Assembly: GCA_047600765.1 (NCBI GenBank)
Contig: JASGKF010000002.1
Location: 1,798,001-1,862,000 of the forward strand
DNA: 64,000 nt
Direction: 5' to 3'
Source: Viridibacterium sp047600765
Lineage (GTDB): Bacteria > Pseudomonadota > Gammaproteobacteria > Burkholderiales > Rhodocyclaceae
The notes below the pieces were generated by a model. It was not told where the DNA came from and searched no databases. It worked only from the letters and a program-made list of their open reading frames with translations. This document shows positions 53,547 through 60,748 of the stretch, piece by piece; position 1 is the stretch's first letter; each line of letters begins with the position of its first letter. A program made the translations under genes and the position numbers.

Positions 53547-53575
53547 AGTTTAGCGCCCGCCGGGGTGCGCACCAA
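53547..53575 (-). promoter_or_regulatory. Sigma-70 promoter of tRNA-Leu
   Basis: On the minus strand, TTGGTG (53575-53570), a 17-base spacer and TAAACT (53552-53547) match the -35/-10 consensus. The predicted start near 53540 lies about 18 bases before the mature tRNA 5' end. Confidence 0.65.
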
Positions 53576-53717
53576 GTATTCGAGCGCGTTACGGACTGAC
53601 GGGCATTCCGCCAGACGGTTATCAAGCTGGCGCTGGCCAGGACGATAAATGCCAATAGATGACGCGACGCAGCATCTTTGTGGGACAAGTCGTGGATCGT
53701 GATCGGGAGAGCATGTG

Positions 53718-54848
53718 ATGAGCAACGCTAGAAGCGCTGTATTCGTTCTTGAGCAGGATGCCGAAGTCCGCACCGAGGTGTGCCGGGAGCTGGCCAAGGT
53801 TTCGTCGGACGTCCGCGGTTTTTCGAAGGGCGACGAACTGATGGCCGCCTTGCAGGACCATCCTGCTGTCTGCCTGCTGGATCTGGAGGCATCGGGTCGC
53901 GGCGGGCTGGATATCTGCCGGGCCTTGCGCGCCCGTGGCGACGATGCGGCCCACGTGATCCTGACCACGACCGATGACGACATCCAGATGCGTCTGACGG
54001 CATTCGACGTCGGCTGCAATGACTATTGCGTCAAGCCTTTGATTCCTGAAGAGATTGTCAGCAAGGTCGATGACGTTCTGAAAGCGCACGAGCAGATGGC
54101 TTCGCTGTCCTCACAGCTGCAGTACGCGACCAGCACTGCGTTTGGTGCCATGAACTCACTGGCCGAGATGGGCACGGTGATGAAGTTCATGCGTGACGTC
54201 TTCGCCTGCCAGACCGCGGAGTCGGTCGCCCGCGCTGTTGTCAACACCTGCCACCAGTACGATCTGCGTGCGCTGGTGTCGTGCAGCTGCAATGGGAACA
54301 GCATCATGCTCAACGAGCACGGCCCGGCGAACCCGCTGGAATCGTCCCTGCTGGAGCATGCTGCGCACAACGACCGCATCACCCAGTTCTCGGGGCGCCT
54401 GTCGATCACCTATCCCTACACGACGATGTTGATCACCAACTGGCCCCACGAGGATGAAGATCGTGCCGGCCGCTTGCGCGATCACCTGGCGTTCGTGGCC
54501 GAGTCGGCCAACATCCGGCTCGGCGTCCTCCAGCACGATGCAAGGCGCCTGGAGAAGACCGAGATGATTCTCAACGCGGTGAATGGCCTGATGCGCATGG
54601 TCGATTACCTGCGTGAACGCCAGCAGGTCCAGCGCGAGAGTGCGATGCGCATGGTGGCTGACCAGGGGGAAGCGATTGCCCGCTCCTTCTACAGCATGGG
54701 CCTGTCGGATGCGCAGGAGTCCAAGATCCTCAACCTCGTGAGCGGCTGCGGCACCGAGATCTGCAAGCAGATGGCGACTTTCGGCCTGGAGCAGGAACGC
54801 ATGCTCGAAGGCATCATCGAGACCATGCACAAGCTGGCTGACGACTGA
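53718..54848 (+). CDS. Response regulator with uncharacterised sensor-like C-terminal region
   Basis: A 376-residue protein starting at ATG 53718 with GGGAGAG upstream. The receiver (residues 8-125) has Asp in VCLLDLEASGRGG, Thr in ILTTTDDD and Lys in CVKPL. Next comes a segment of about 40 helical residues, a region of about 130 residues that could be GAF-like (FACQTAESVARAVVNTCHQY; ITYPYTTMLITNWPHED), and a C-terminal coiled coil. No DNA-binding, GGDEF, EAL or HD-GYP output is present. It probably acts by protein contact. It follows tRNA-Leu divergently and is monocistronic. Confidence 0.85.
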   Translation: MSNARSAVFVLEQDAEVRTEVCRELAKVSSDVRGFSKGDELMAALQDHPAVCLLDLEASGRGGLDICRALRARGDDAAHVILTTTDDDIQMRLTAFDVGCNDYCVKPLIPEEIVSKVDDVLKAHEQMASLSSQLQYATSTAFGAMNSLAEMGTVMKFMRDVFACQTAESVARAVVNTCHQYDLRALVSCSCNGNSIMLNEHGPANPLESSLLEHAAHNDRITQFSGRLSITYPYTTMLITNWPHEDEDRAGRLRDHLAFVAESANIRLGVLQHDARRLEKTEMILNAVNGLMRMVDYLRERQQVQRESAMRMVADQGEAIARSFYSMGLSDAQESKILNLVSGCGTEICKQMATFGLEQERMLEGIIETMHKLADD

Positions 54849-54870
54849 CGCGTCAGCGCACAAACAAAAA

Positions 54871-54890
54871 CGCCCGGCATGTGCCGGGCG
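54871..54890. terminator. Bidirectional terminator
   Basis: CGCCCGGCA and TGCCGGGCG form a perfect 9-bp stem with a 2-base centre. The plus strand continues TTTGCTTT and the minus strand TTTTTGTTTG, so it can terminate both the response regulator gene and the convergent hydrolase gene. Confidence 0.88.
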
Positions 54891-54910
54891 TTTGCTTTCA
54901 GCTTGCCGAA

Positions 54911-55804
54911 TCAGCGCAGGTTCGCGTTGAAGAAGGCAATCGTGCGTTGCCAGGACAGCTTGGCTGCCGCATCGTCGAAGCGCGGCGTCGTGTCGTTGTT
55001 GAAGCCATGCTGGGTGCCGGCGTAGATGAAGCCTTCGGCCTTGGCGCCAGCGGCCTTCAACGCGGCTTCGTACGGCGGCCAGGTCGACGTGGTGCGCTCG
55101 TCGTTCTTCACGTCAGCGTAGTGGGCCAGGATCGGCGCCTTGACCTTGACGGCCTGGTCAACTGCGGGCGCTGCGCCGTAGTACGGCACGGCAGCGTTGA
55201 GCGTCGGGATGCGCGTGGCGAGGAAGTGCGACATGGCGCCGCCATAGCAGAAGCCGACTACGCCGAGCTTGCCGTTGCCTTCAGGCTGCTTGGCCAGCCA
55301 TTCGGCCGCGGCGACGAAGTCTTCGCGCGTCTTGGCCTGATCGAGCTCGCGGAATTTCGCGACAGCGGCTTCTTCGTTGCCGGGGTAGCCACCGATGGGG
55401 AACAGGGCGTCCGGGGCGAAGGCAATGAAGTTGTCCAGCGCGACACGGCGTGCCATGTCTTCGATATGCGGGTTGAGGCCACGGTTCTCATGCACCACCA
55501 GCACCAGCGGCAGCTTGCCGGTGACCTTGGCAGGTTGTACGAGGTAGCCACGGACCTTGCCGTAGCCATTGGGAGAGGGGATTTCGACGAACTTGCCAAC
55601 GATGCGCGCATCGTCAGGCTTGACCACCTGGGCTTCTGCGAACTTGGGAGCCAGGGCAGCGAGGATGCCGGTCGCGGTCATGCCGCCCACGGCGAACTTG
55701 CCGGCGCCATCCAGGAACTCACGGCGGGAGATACCGCCATGGACGTATTCGTGGAAGAGCTTGAGAACTTCGGGGTGAAAATCCTTTGCAGTAAGACGAC
55801 TCAT
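54911..55804 (-). CDS. Dienelactone hydrolase family protein, Tat-exported
   Basis: A 297-residue hydrolase starting at ATG 55804, placed 6 bases after AGGAG. The N-terminal SRREFLDGAGKF followed by a hydrophobic stretch is a twin-arginine signal, so it folds in the cytoplasm and is exported. The catalytic triad is Cys in GFCYGGAM near residue 185, Asp in HYADVKNDER near 233 and His in GTQHGFNND near 265. Similar Tat-exported members hydrolyse dienelactones or related esters, but the substrate is unknown. A bidirectional terminator follows. Confidence 0.9.
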   Translation of the reverse strand: MSRLTAKDFHPEVLKLFHEYVHGGISRREFLDGAGKFAVGGMTATGILAALAPKFAEAQVVKPDDARIVGKFVEIPSPNGYGKVRGYLVQPAKVTGKLPLVLVVHENRGLNPHIEDMARRVALDNFIAFAPDALFPIGGYPGNEEAAVAKFRELDQAKTREDFVAAAEWLAKQPEGNGKLGVVGFCYGGAMSHFLATRIPTLNAAVPYYGAAPAVDQAVKVKAPILAHYADVKNDERTTSTWPPYEAALKAAGAKAEGFIYAGTQHGFNNDTTPRFDDAAAKLSWQRTIAFFNANLR

Positions 55805-55994
55805 CACATTCTCCTCTCGTTGGATACAGCAACAGCGAACAACAGCGGGCGGCTTGCGGGGGAACTTGCGGACAGGATTTGACGGTCTGGCGCCTCGAAG
55901 GTTCCTGCCGTGGCACCAGTATCACGCAGGACGCGCCGGCCGTGAAGAAGCATTGTTCATGAGCAATCCCGCGGGACTGGCGGAGCAAAGAAAA

Positions 55995-56015
55995 ATGCCG
56001 GTCATGGACCGGCAT
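55995..56015 (-). terminator. Terminator downstream of the min cluster
   Basis: ATGCCGGTC and GACCGGCAT form a 9-bp stem with a 3-base loop. On the minus strand it is followed by TTTTTC, placing the end of the minC-D-E-membrane protein transcript here. The rest of the 55805-56040 interval holds the leader of the dienelactone hydrolase gene and nothing else recognised. Confidence 0.85.
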
Positions 56016-56040
56016 TCAGTACGCGCATGCAAGCAGGCTT

Positions 56041-56373
56041 CTAAGCTGCATTCTCGTGAGCAGGCAGGCGGGTACCTTTTGCCACCAGAACGTGTCCAAG
56101 AACAAGAGCCGGACTGAAGATGACGCTCAAGCCGATACTCATGAGCAGGGCCATCGCCGCGTCTTCGGGGTTGAGAAGCGACATGAGCCATATGACGGCA
56201 AGAAAGAGGTAGGCCGGATAGAGAATGGCCTTGCCAATGTAGTAGGAGGTAGAGCGCGTCGTGCGTGATGCAGGTGCTTCGGTGCTTCGCTCGCTACCGG
56301 GCTCGGTAGCGGAGCCAGGTAGCGTGTCCTCTTCGATAGGCGTCGAGCTATTCGGACGGGCTGACGTGCCCAT
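56041..56373 (-). CDS. Small membrane protein coupled to minE, unknown function
   Basis: A 110-residue protein I do not recognise. The first about 45 residues are hydrophilic and Ser/Thr/Pro-rich, then two membrane helices follow (ILYPAYLFLAVIWLMSLL and ALLMSIGLSVIFSPALVLGH). Its ATG overlaps the minE stop (TAATG), and a good terminator follows, both supporting it as a real gene in the min operon. A link to division-site control is possible from context only. Confidence 0.65.
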   Translation of the reverse strand: MGTSARPNSSTPIEEDTLPGSATEPGSERSTEAPASRTTRSTSYYIGKAILYPAYLFLAVIWLMSLLNPEDAAMALLMSIGLSVIFSPALVLGHVLVAKGTRLPAHENAA

Positions 56374-56636
56374 TACCGCGTGCTCGGCTCCGGCATCACG
56401 ATATTCACTTCCAGCACTTCGTACTGACCTTTCTTCTCCAGCTGGACCTTGATGTCGTCCGGGTTGATCTTGATGTACTTCGAGATCACGGCGACAAGGT
56501 CTTTCTGCAGGGCGGGCAGGAAGTCGGGGGCGCTGTCTTCGACACGCTGGTGGGCGATGACGAGGGTCAGGCGTTCCTTGGCGAGCGAGGCAGATTTGGG
56601 CTGGCTGCTGCCGAAAATCTTTTCAAGCCATGACAT
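56373..56636 (-). CDS. minE: Cell division topological specificity factor MinE
   Basis: Drives MinD pole-to-pole oscillation by stimulating its ATPase. The protein is 87 residues from ATG 56636 (MSWLEKIFG, the membrane-targeting and MinD-binding segment). KERLTLVIAHQRVEDSAPDF is the anti-MinCD region, and the C-terminal topological domain is LVAVISKYIKINPDDIKVQL. The gene follows minD by one base. A longer frame into minD is not used. Confidence 0.96.
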   Translation of the reverse strand: MSWLEKIFGSSQPKSASLAKERLTLVIAHQRVEDSAPDFLPALQKDLVAVISKYIKINPDDIKVQLEKKGQYEVLEVNIVMPEPSTR

Positions 56637-56637
56637 G

Positions 56638-57453
56638 TCAGGCACCTCCGAACAGACGCTTGAGGATGCCGGGCTTTTCGTAGGCGACGAAGCGCAGTTC
56701 GCGCTCTTCACCGAGGAAGCGGGCGACGACGTCCTGGTACGCGGCAGCGGCATCTTCATCCTTGGAGTGGATGACGGGCGAGCCGGAATTGGAGGCCTGC
56801 AGCACGCATTCCGCCTCGGGGATGACACCGATCAGGGGGATGCGCAGCAGTTCCTGGATGTCCTTGAAGGACAGCATTTCGCCTTCTTCGACGCGCTTGG
56901 GGCTGTAGCGCGTGACCAGCAGGTGCTCCTTGACCGGCTCGCGGCCTTCCTTGGCGCGGCGGCTCTTGCTCTGCAGGATGCCGAGGATGCGGTCGGAGTC
57001 GCGGATCGAGGAGACTTCGGGGTTGGTCACGACGATGGCTTCATCGGCGAAGGTCAGGGCCATGATGGCGCCGTGCTCGATGCCGGCGGGCGAGTCGCAG
57101 ACGATGTAGTCGAAGCCCATGTGTTCGAGGTCCTTGATGACCTTCTCGACACCTTCTTCGGACAGTGCGTCCTTGTCACGGGTTTGCGAGGCGGGCAGCA
57201 CGAAGAGGTTTTCGCAGTGCTTGTCCTTGATCAAGGCCTGGTGCAGGTTGGCGTCGCCGGCAATGACGTTGACGAAGTCGTACACGACGCGACGCTCGCA
57301 ACCCATGATGAGGTCCAGGTTGCGCAGGCCGACGTCGAAGTCGATGACGGCGGTCTTGAAACCGCGCAGCGCGAGGCCGGAGGCGAAGCTGGCGCTGGAG
57401 GTGGTCTTGCCCACGCCGCCCTTGCCGGATGTCACGACGATTACACGTGTCAC
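56638..57453 (-). CDS. minD: Septum site-determining ATPase MinD
   Basis: Membrane-cycling ATPase that recruits MinC to the poles. The protein is 271 residues. The deviant Walker A motif is VVTSGKGGVGKTTSSASFAS at the start, the switch regions are FDVGLRNLDLIMG and CDSPAGIEHGAI, and the C-terminal membrane-targeting amphipathic helix is GILKRLFGG. It follows minC by 39 bases and precedes minE by one. All key residues are present. Confidence 0.97.
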   Translation of the reverse strand: MTRVIVVTSGKGGVGKTTSSASFASGLALRGFKTAVIDFDVGLRNLDLIMGCERRVVYDFVNVIAGDANLHQALIKDKHCENLFVLPASQTRDKDALSEEGVEKVIKDLEHMGFDYIVCDSPAGIEHGAIMALTFADEAIVVTNPEVSSIRDSDRILGILQSKSRRAKEGREPVKEHLLVTRYSPKRVEEGEMLSFKDIQELLRIPLIGVIPEAECVLQASNSGSPVIHSKDEDAAAAYQDVVARFLGEERELRFVAYEKPGILKRLFGGA

Positions 57454-57492
57454 GGGTAAATCCTCTCTCTAGTGTTTTCTGTAGTCCGCGCG

Positions 57493-58251
57493 TCAGTCGA
57501 GCTGCAGCGCGTCGATATTCAGACTGTGTTGGCCGTTGCGATCTGCGCGCAACACGGCGTGTGCGGCTTTGCCGGCCAGGTTGGGCGGCAGGCCGCGTTC
57601 AAAGGTGCGATAGACGCCGGCGATGGAGACCAGCTCCGGCGCGAAACTCGTGGTGATGATGCGGGCTTGCGTATTGCCCTGGGCGCCGGCCAGTGCGCGG
57701 CCACGCAGCGGGCCGTAGCAATGGATGCTGCCGTCGGCAATGACTTCAGCGCCATTGCTGACGCCGCCAAGCACCACGACGTCACCGCCGCGGGCATAGA
57801 CCTGCTGACCGCTGCGCAGTGGGCGTTCGATGATCATGGTCGGCGCGCCGCCGGTGGGCGGGGTGAGATCCAGTGCGGCCTGCGGTGCTGTGGGCGTTGC
57901 GGCCGGCTTGGGTTCGGCGGGTTTCTCGGCGCTCAACTTGCCGGCGTCTGCTTCCAGCACGGCAAGGCCGGCCTTGCGGGCGCTGTCTTCGAGGTGTTCT
58001 GGCGTGTGGCGCACGGCAACGGGTTGCAGGCCATAACGACGCAGCAGGCTCAGCAGGCCGGGCCAGTCAGCGCGCTCCGGCGCCTTGGTGAGCTGTGACA
58101 GGTCGATGACGGTGGCTTCGCCTGCGAAGAACTCGCCCAGCCCGCCCAGCTTGGCGTGCAGGGTGTCGGAGAGCTTGACGTTGTCGAGTTCGCGCACGAT
58201 GGCAGACATGGCGGAAAGCGTTCCAGCCTTGAACTCGATGGGTTTTGTCAT
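57493..58251 (-). CDS. minC: Septum site-determining protein MinC
   Basis: FtsZ polymerisation inhibitor, 252 residues from ATG 58251 (MTKPIEFKAGTLSAMSAIVR). The N-terminal FtsZ-inhibiting domain is followed by a Pro/Ala linker (about 110-145) and the C-terminal beta-helix RSGQQVYARGGDVVVLGGVS with NGAEVIADGSIHCYGPLRGR, which binds MinD. The ribosome site is weak. The upstream ATG at 58287 adds a non-conserved dozen residues and is not preferred. Confidence 0.95.
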   Translation of the reverse strand: MTKPIEFKAGTLSAMSAIVRELDNVKLSDTLHAKLGGLGEFFAGEATVIDLSQLTKAPERADWPGLLSLLRRYGLQPVAVRHTPEHLEDSARKAGLAVLEADAGKLSAEKPAEPKPAATPTAPQAALDLTPPTGGAPTMIIERPLRSGQQVYARGGDVVVLGGVSNGAEVIADGSIHCYGPLRGRALAGAQGNTQARIITTSFAPELVSIAGVYRTFERGLPPNLAGKAAHAVLRADRNGQHSLNIDALQLD

Positions 58252-58356
58252 GGAAACGGGCGCCCCGGCGGGGTCATGAAAAGGCAATAAAGCGCCCGAG
58301 TCTACTTTTTGAGGGGTTCCGGGGCAAGTGCAGGGGCTGGCGGGAGCCCTTGGGGC

Positions 58357-59145
58357 TCAGCGCTGGGCGAAGGCCCGGGCGAGCATGGTGATGCCCTCGA
58401 AACCCTGATCGAAAACCCCCTGCAGCACGCTGGCCAGTACGGGCAGGGTCAGCCACAGCACGGCGATGCCGACCGTCGAGGTGATAGGAAAGCCGATGGC
58501 GAAGAGGTTGAGCTGGGGGGCGGCACGGGTCAGCACGGCCAGCGCGATGTTGGTGATCAGCAGGGCGGCGATGACGGGCAGGGCCAGTAACAGGCCCGTC
58601 GCGAACAGCACGGCGCCGCTGCGCGCCAGCCACAGGAAGCCTTCGGAATGCACCGGCGTCGCGGTGATGGGTAGCCATTCGAAGCTCTGCGCGAGGCTCT
58701 GCACCAGCAACAGGTGGCCGTTCAGGGCCAGGAACAGCAGGGTCGAGAAGATGCCGACGATCTGTGCGATGACCGAGGTCTGGCCCTGGCTCTGGGGGTC
58801 GAAGAAGGTGGCGAAAGACAGGCCCATCTGCAGGCCGACAAGCTCGCCCATCACGTCGAGCGCCGCGAACATGACGCGCATGGCCAGCCCGAGGCCGGCG
58901 CCGATGACGATCTGCTGTGCCAGCACGGCCATTCCGACATAGCTGCCGGGTGCCGGCAGGTTCTGTGGCGGTAGCGAGGCGCCGACGGCGAATCCTATGG
59001 CCAGCGCCACGATCAGCTTGATGCGGCGGGGGATCGCCACGTTGTTGAAGACCGGCGCGGCGGCAACGAAGGACATCACGCGCACCATGGGGAACACCCA
59101 GGTCAGCAGCAAGGCGTCGAGCTGCGTGGTGCTGATGGAGAACAT
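58357..59145 (-). CDS. fliR: Flagellar export apparatus protein FliR
   Basis: Inner membrane component of the flagellar type III export gate, 262 residues with about six membrane segments. Typical parts are FPMVRVMSFVAAAPVFNNVA near residue 17, PRRIKLIVALAIGFAVG near 38, LGLAMRVMFAALDVMGELVG near 83, and the ending VFDQGFEGITMLARAFAQR. It follows fliQ by 16 bases. It is the last gene of the fliO-P-Q-R unit; about 105 gene-free bases separate it from minC. Confidence 0.95.
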   Translation of the reverse strand: MFSISTTQLDALLLTWVFPMVRVMSFVAAAPVFNNVAIPRRIKLIVALAIGFAVGASLPPQNLPAPGSYVGMAVLAQQIVIGAGLGLAMRVMFAALDVMGELVGLQMGLSFATFFDPQSQGQTSVIAQIVGIFSTLLFLALNGHLLLVQSLAQSFEWLPITATPVHSEGFLWLARSGAVLFATGLLLALPVIAALLITNIALAVLTRAAPQLNLFAIGFPITSTVGIAVLWLTLPVLASVLQGVFDQGFEGITMLARAFAQR

Positions 59146-59161
59146 GGGGTGATGCGTGCGC

Positions 59162-59431
59162 TCAGCCGATGAGGTTCGGGATCGCCTCGAACAGCCGACG
59201 GATGTAGTCGGTCAGCAGCGTGATCATCCACGGGCCAACCATGACCAGGGTGCCGAACATGATCAGCAGCTTGGGCACGAAGGACAGGGTCTGTTCGTTG
59301 ATCTGCGTGGCGGCCTGCAGGATGCTGATGAGCAGGCCAGTGGCCAGTGCGGCGAGGAACATCGGCGCCGAGATGAGCAGGGCCACTTCCATGGCTTCAC
59401 GGCCGAGGGCGACGACTGTGGTCGGATTCAT
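59162..59431 (-). CDS. fliQ: Flagellar export apparatus protein FliQ
   Basis: Two-helix subunit of the export gate, 89 residues, the normal size. It contains ALGREAMEVALLISAPMFLA, then TGLLISILQAATQINEQTLS, and FVPKLLIMFGTLVMVGPWMI, diagnostic of FliQ/SctS. It forms the helical gate with FliP and FliR. Ten bases separate it from fliP. Confidence 0.96.
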   Translation of the reverse strand: MNPTTVVALGREAMEVALLISAPMFLAALATGLLISILQAATQINEQTLSFVPKLLIMFGTLVMVGPWMITLLTDYIRRLFEAIPNLIG

Positions 59432-59441
59432 GATGCGACTC

Positions 59442-60197
59442 CTATCCGAAACTGGTGATGAGTGATGCGATCAGCAGGTTCCAGCCATCCACCAGCACGA
59501 ACAGCATGATCTTGAAGGGCAGGGACACGATGACCGGCGACATCATCATCATGCCCATCGACATCAGCACGGAGGCGACCACCATGTCGATGACGAGGAA
59601 GGGCAGGAAGACGATGAAGCCGATCTGGAAGGCCGTTTTCAGCTCGCTGGTGACGAAGGCGGGGACGATGACGCGCATCGGCAGGTCTTCGGCCTTGTCA
59701 ACCGGCGGCACTTTGGCGAGCTTGGCGAACAGCGTGAGATCGCTGTCGCGCATCTGCTTCAGCATGAAAGCCTTCATCGGCACGCTGGCGCGATTGACCG
59801 CTTCGTCGAACTCGATCTTGTTGGCCGACAGCGGCACCCAGGCGTCGGTGTAGACCTTGTCGAGCACCGGCGACATGACGAAGAAGGTAAGGAACAGCGA
59901 CAGCCCGACGATGACCTGGTTGGGCGGCGAGGTCTGCGTGCCCATGGCGTGACGCAGCATCGACAACACGATGATGATGCGCGTGAAGCCACTCATCATC
60001 AGCACGATGGCCGGGATGAAGGTCAGCGCCGTCATCATCAGCAGGGTCTGGATCGGCAGGCTCCAGGTCGTCCCGCCCCCGGCTGACGGCGTGCTGGTCA
60101 GCGCGGGCATGCCCTGCGCCAGCACGATGGAAGGGGCCAGCAGCAGGCACGCGAACACGAGGAATTGCCGCAAACGGATCACGGTTTCATTGCGCAC
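59442..60197 (-). CDS. fliP: Flagellar export apparatus protein FliP
   Basis: Core pore subunit of the flagellar export gate, 251 residues with a signal peptide (residues 1-27, ending SIVLAQG). Family blocks are LTFIPAIVLMMSGFTRIIIV, RHAMGTQTSPPNQVIVGLSL and the C-terminal MGMMMMSPVIVSLPFKIMLF. Its start overlaps fliO by 11 bases. All four fliO-P-Q-R genes are intact. Confidence 0.96.
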   Translation of the reverse strand: MRNETVIRLRQFLVFACLLLAPSIVLAQGMPALTSTPSAGGGTTWSLPIQTLLMMTALTFIPAIVLMMSGFTRIIIVLSMLRHAMGTQTSPPNQVIVGLSLFLTFFVMSPVLDKVYTDAWVPLSANKIEFDEAVNRASVPMKAFMLKQMRDSDLTLFAKLAKVPPVDKAEDLPMRVIVPAFVTSELKTAFQIGFIVFLPFLVIDMVVASVLMSMGMMMMSPVIVSLPFKIMLFVLVDGWNLLIASLITSFG

Positions 60198-60642
60198 GGC
60201 GCTTCTCCAGCAACTGTTTCAGGCGTAGTGCGAATTCGCCGGCGGCATTGCTCGGGCCGGGCTCGGGGGCCGACATCGGCACTTCGGCGGCTTCCAGCGT
60301 CTGCAGCGCATTAACGCGGCCCGGTGTCACGCCCAGCACCAGCACCTTGCTGCCGATGCTGACCAGCACCACGCGTTCGCGCGGGCCGACATTGGTGGCG
60401 CCGATGACCTTGAGATTGCCGACCAGCTGCGTACGCCCGGCCTGCAGCTTCTTGAGCAGCATCAGCGTGCCGAACAGTGCTGCCACGACGACGATCAGGC
60501 CGAACAGCATCTGCATCACGCTGCCGGCTGCAGACGGTGCGGGCTCGGAGGCTGCCATCGAGAAGCCGGGCGCTGCGCAGAGCAGGGCGGTGAAGGAGGC
60601 GGAGGCCCACGCGAAGCGAGGGCTGACAGGCTTGTATGACAT
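60187..60642 (-). CDS. fliO: Flagellar biosynthetic protein FliO
   Basis: Assembly factor for the FliP-containing export gate, 151 residues. It has a signal-like N-terminus (ALLCAAPGFSMAASEP), one membrane helix (VMQMLFGLIVVVAALFGTLM) and a cytoplasmic domain with VIGATNVGPRERVVLVSIGS and LVLGVTPGRVNALQTLE, typical of FliO. Its 106-base upstream spacer contains an inverted repeat CGGCAGGA/TCCTGCCG (60688-60715) which may end the preceding lipoprotein transcript. The promoter for fliO is not identified. Confidence 0.9.
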   Translation of the reverse strand: MSYKPVSPRFAWASASFTALLCAAPGFSMAASEPAPSAAGSVMQMLFGLIVVVAALFGTLMLLKKLQAGRTQLVGNLKVIGATNVGPRERVVLVSIGSKVLVLGVTPGRVNALQTLEAAEVPMSAPEPGPSNAAGEFALRLKQLLEKRRAQ

Positions 60643-60748
60643 GCCGCAAGCCTAATGCCGGCGGGCTGGGCGACGTGGAGGGAGAAGCGGCAGGAAATTA
60701 CGGCAAATCCTGCCGGTTCACTTCACCATGGCCGAGGGCAGCAAGGCC

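Noticed and set aside
60700..60720. Sigma-54 promoter upstream of fliO (GGCAGGATTTGC)
   Set aside because: GG and GC are separated by 8 rather than 10 bases; the sequence is better explained as one arm of an inverted repeat.
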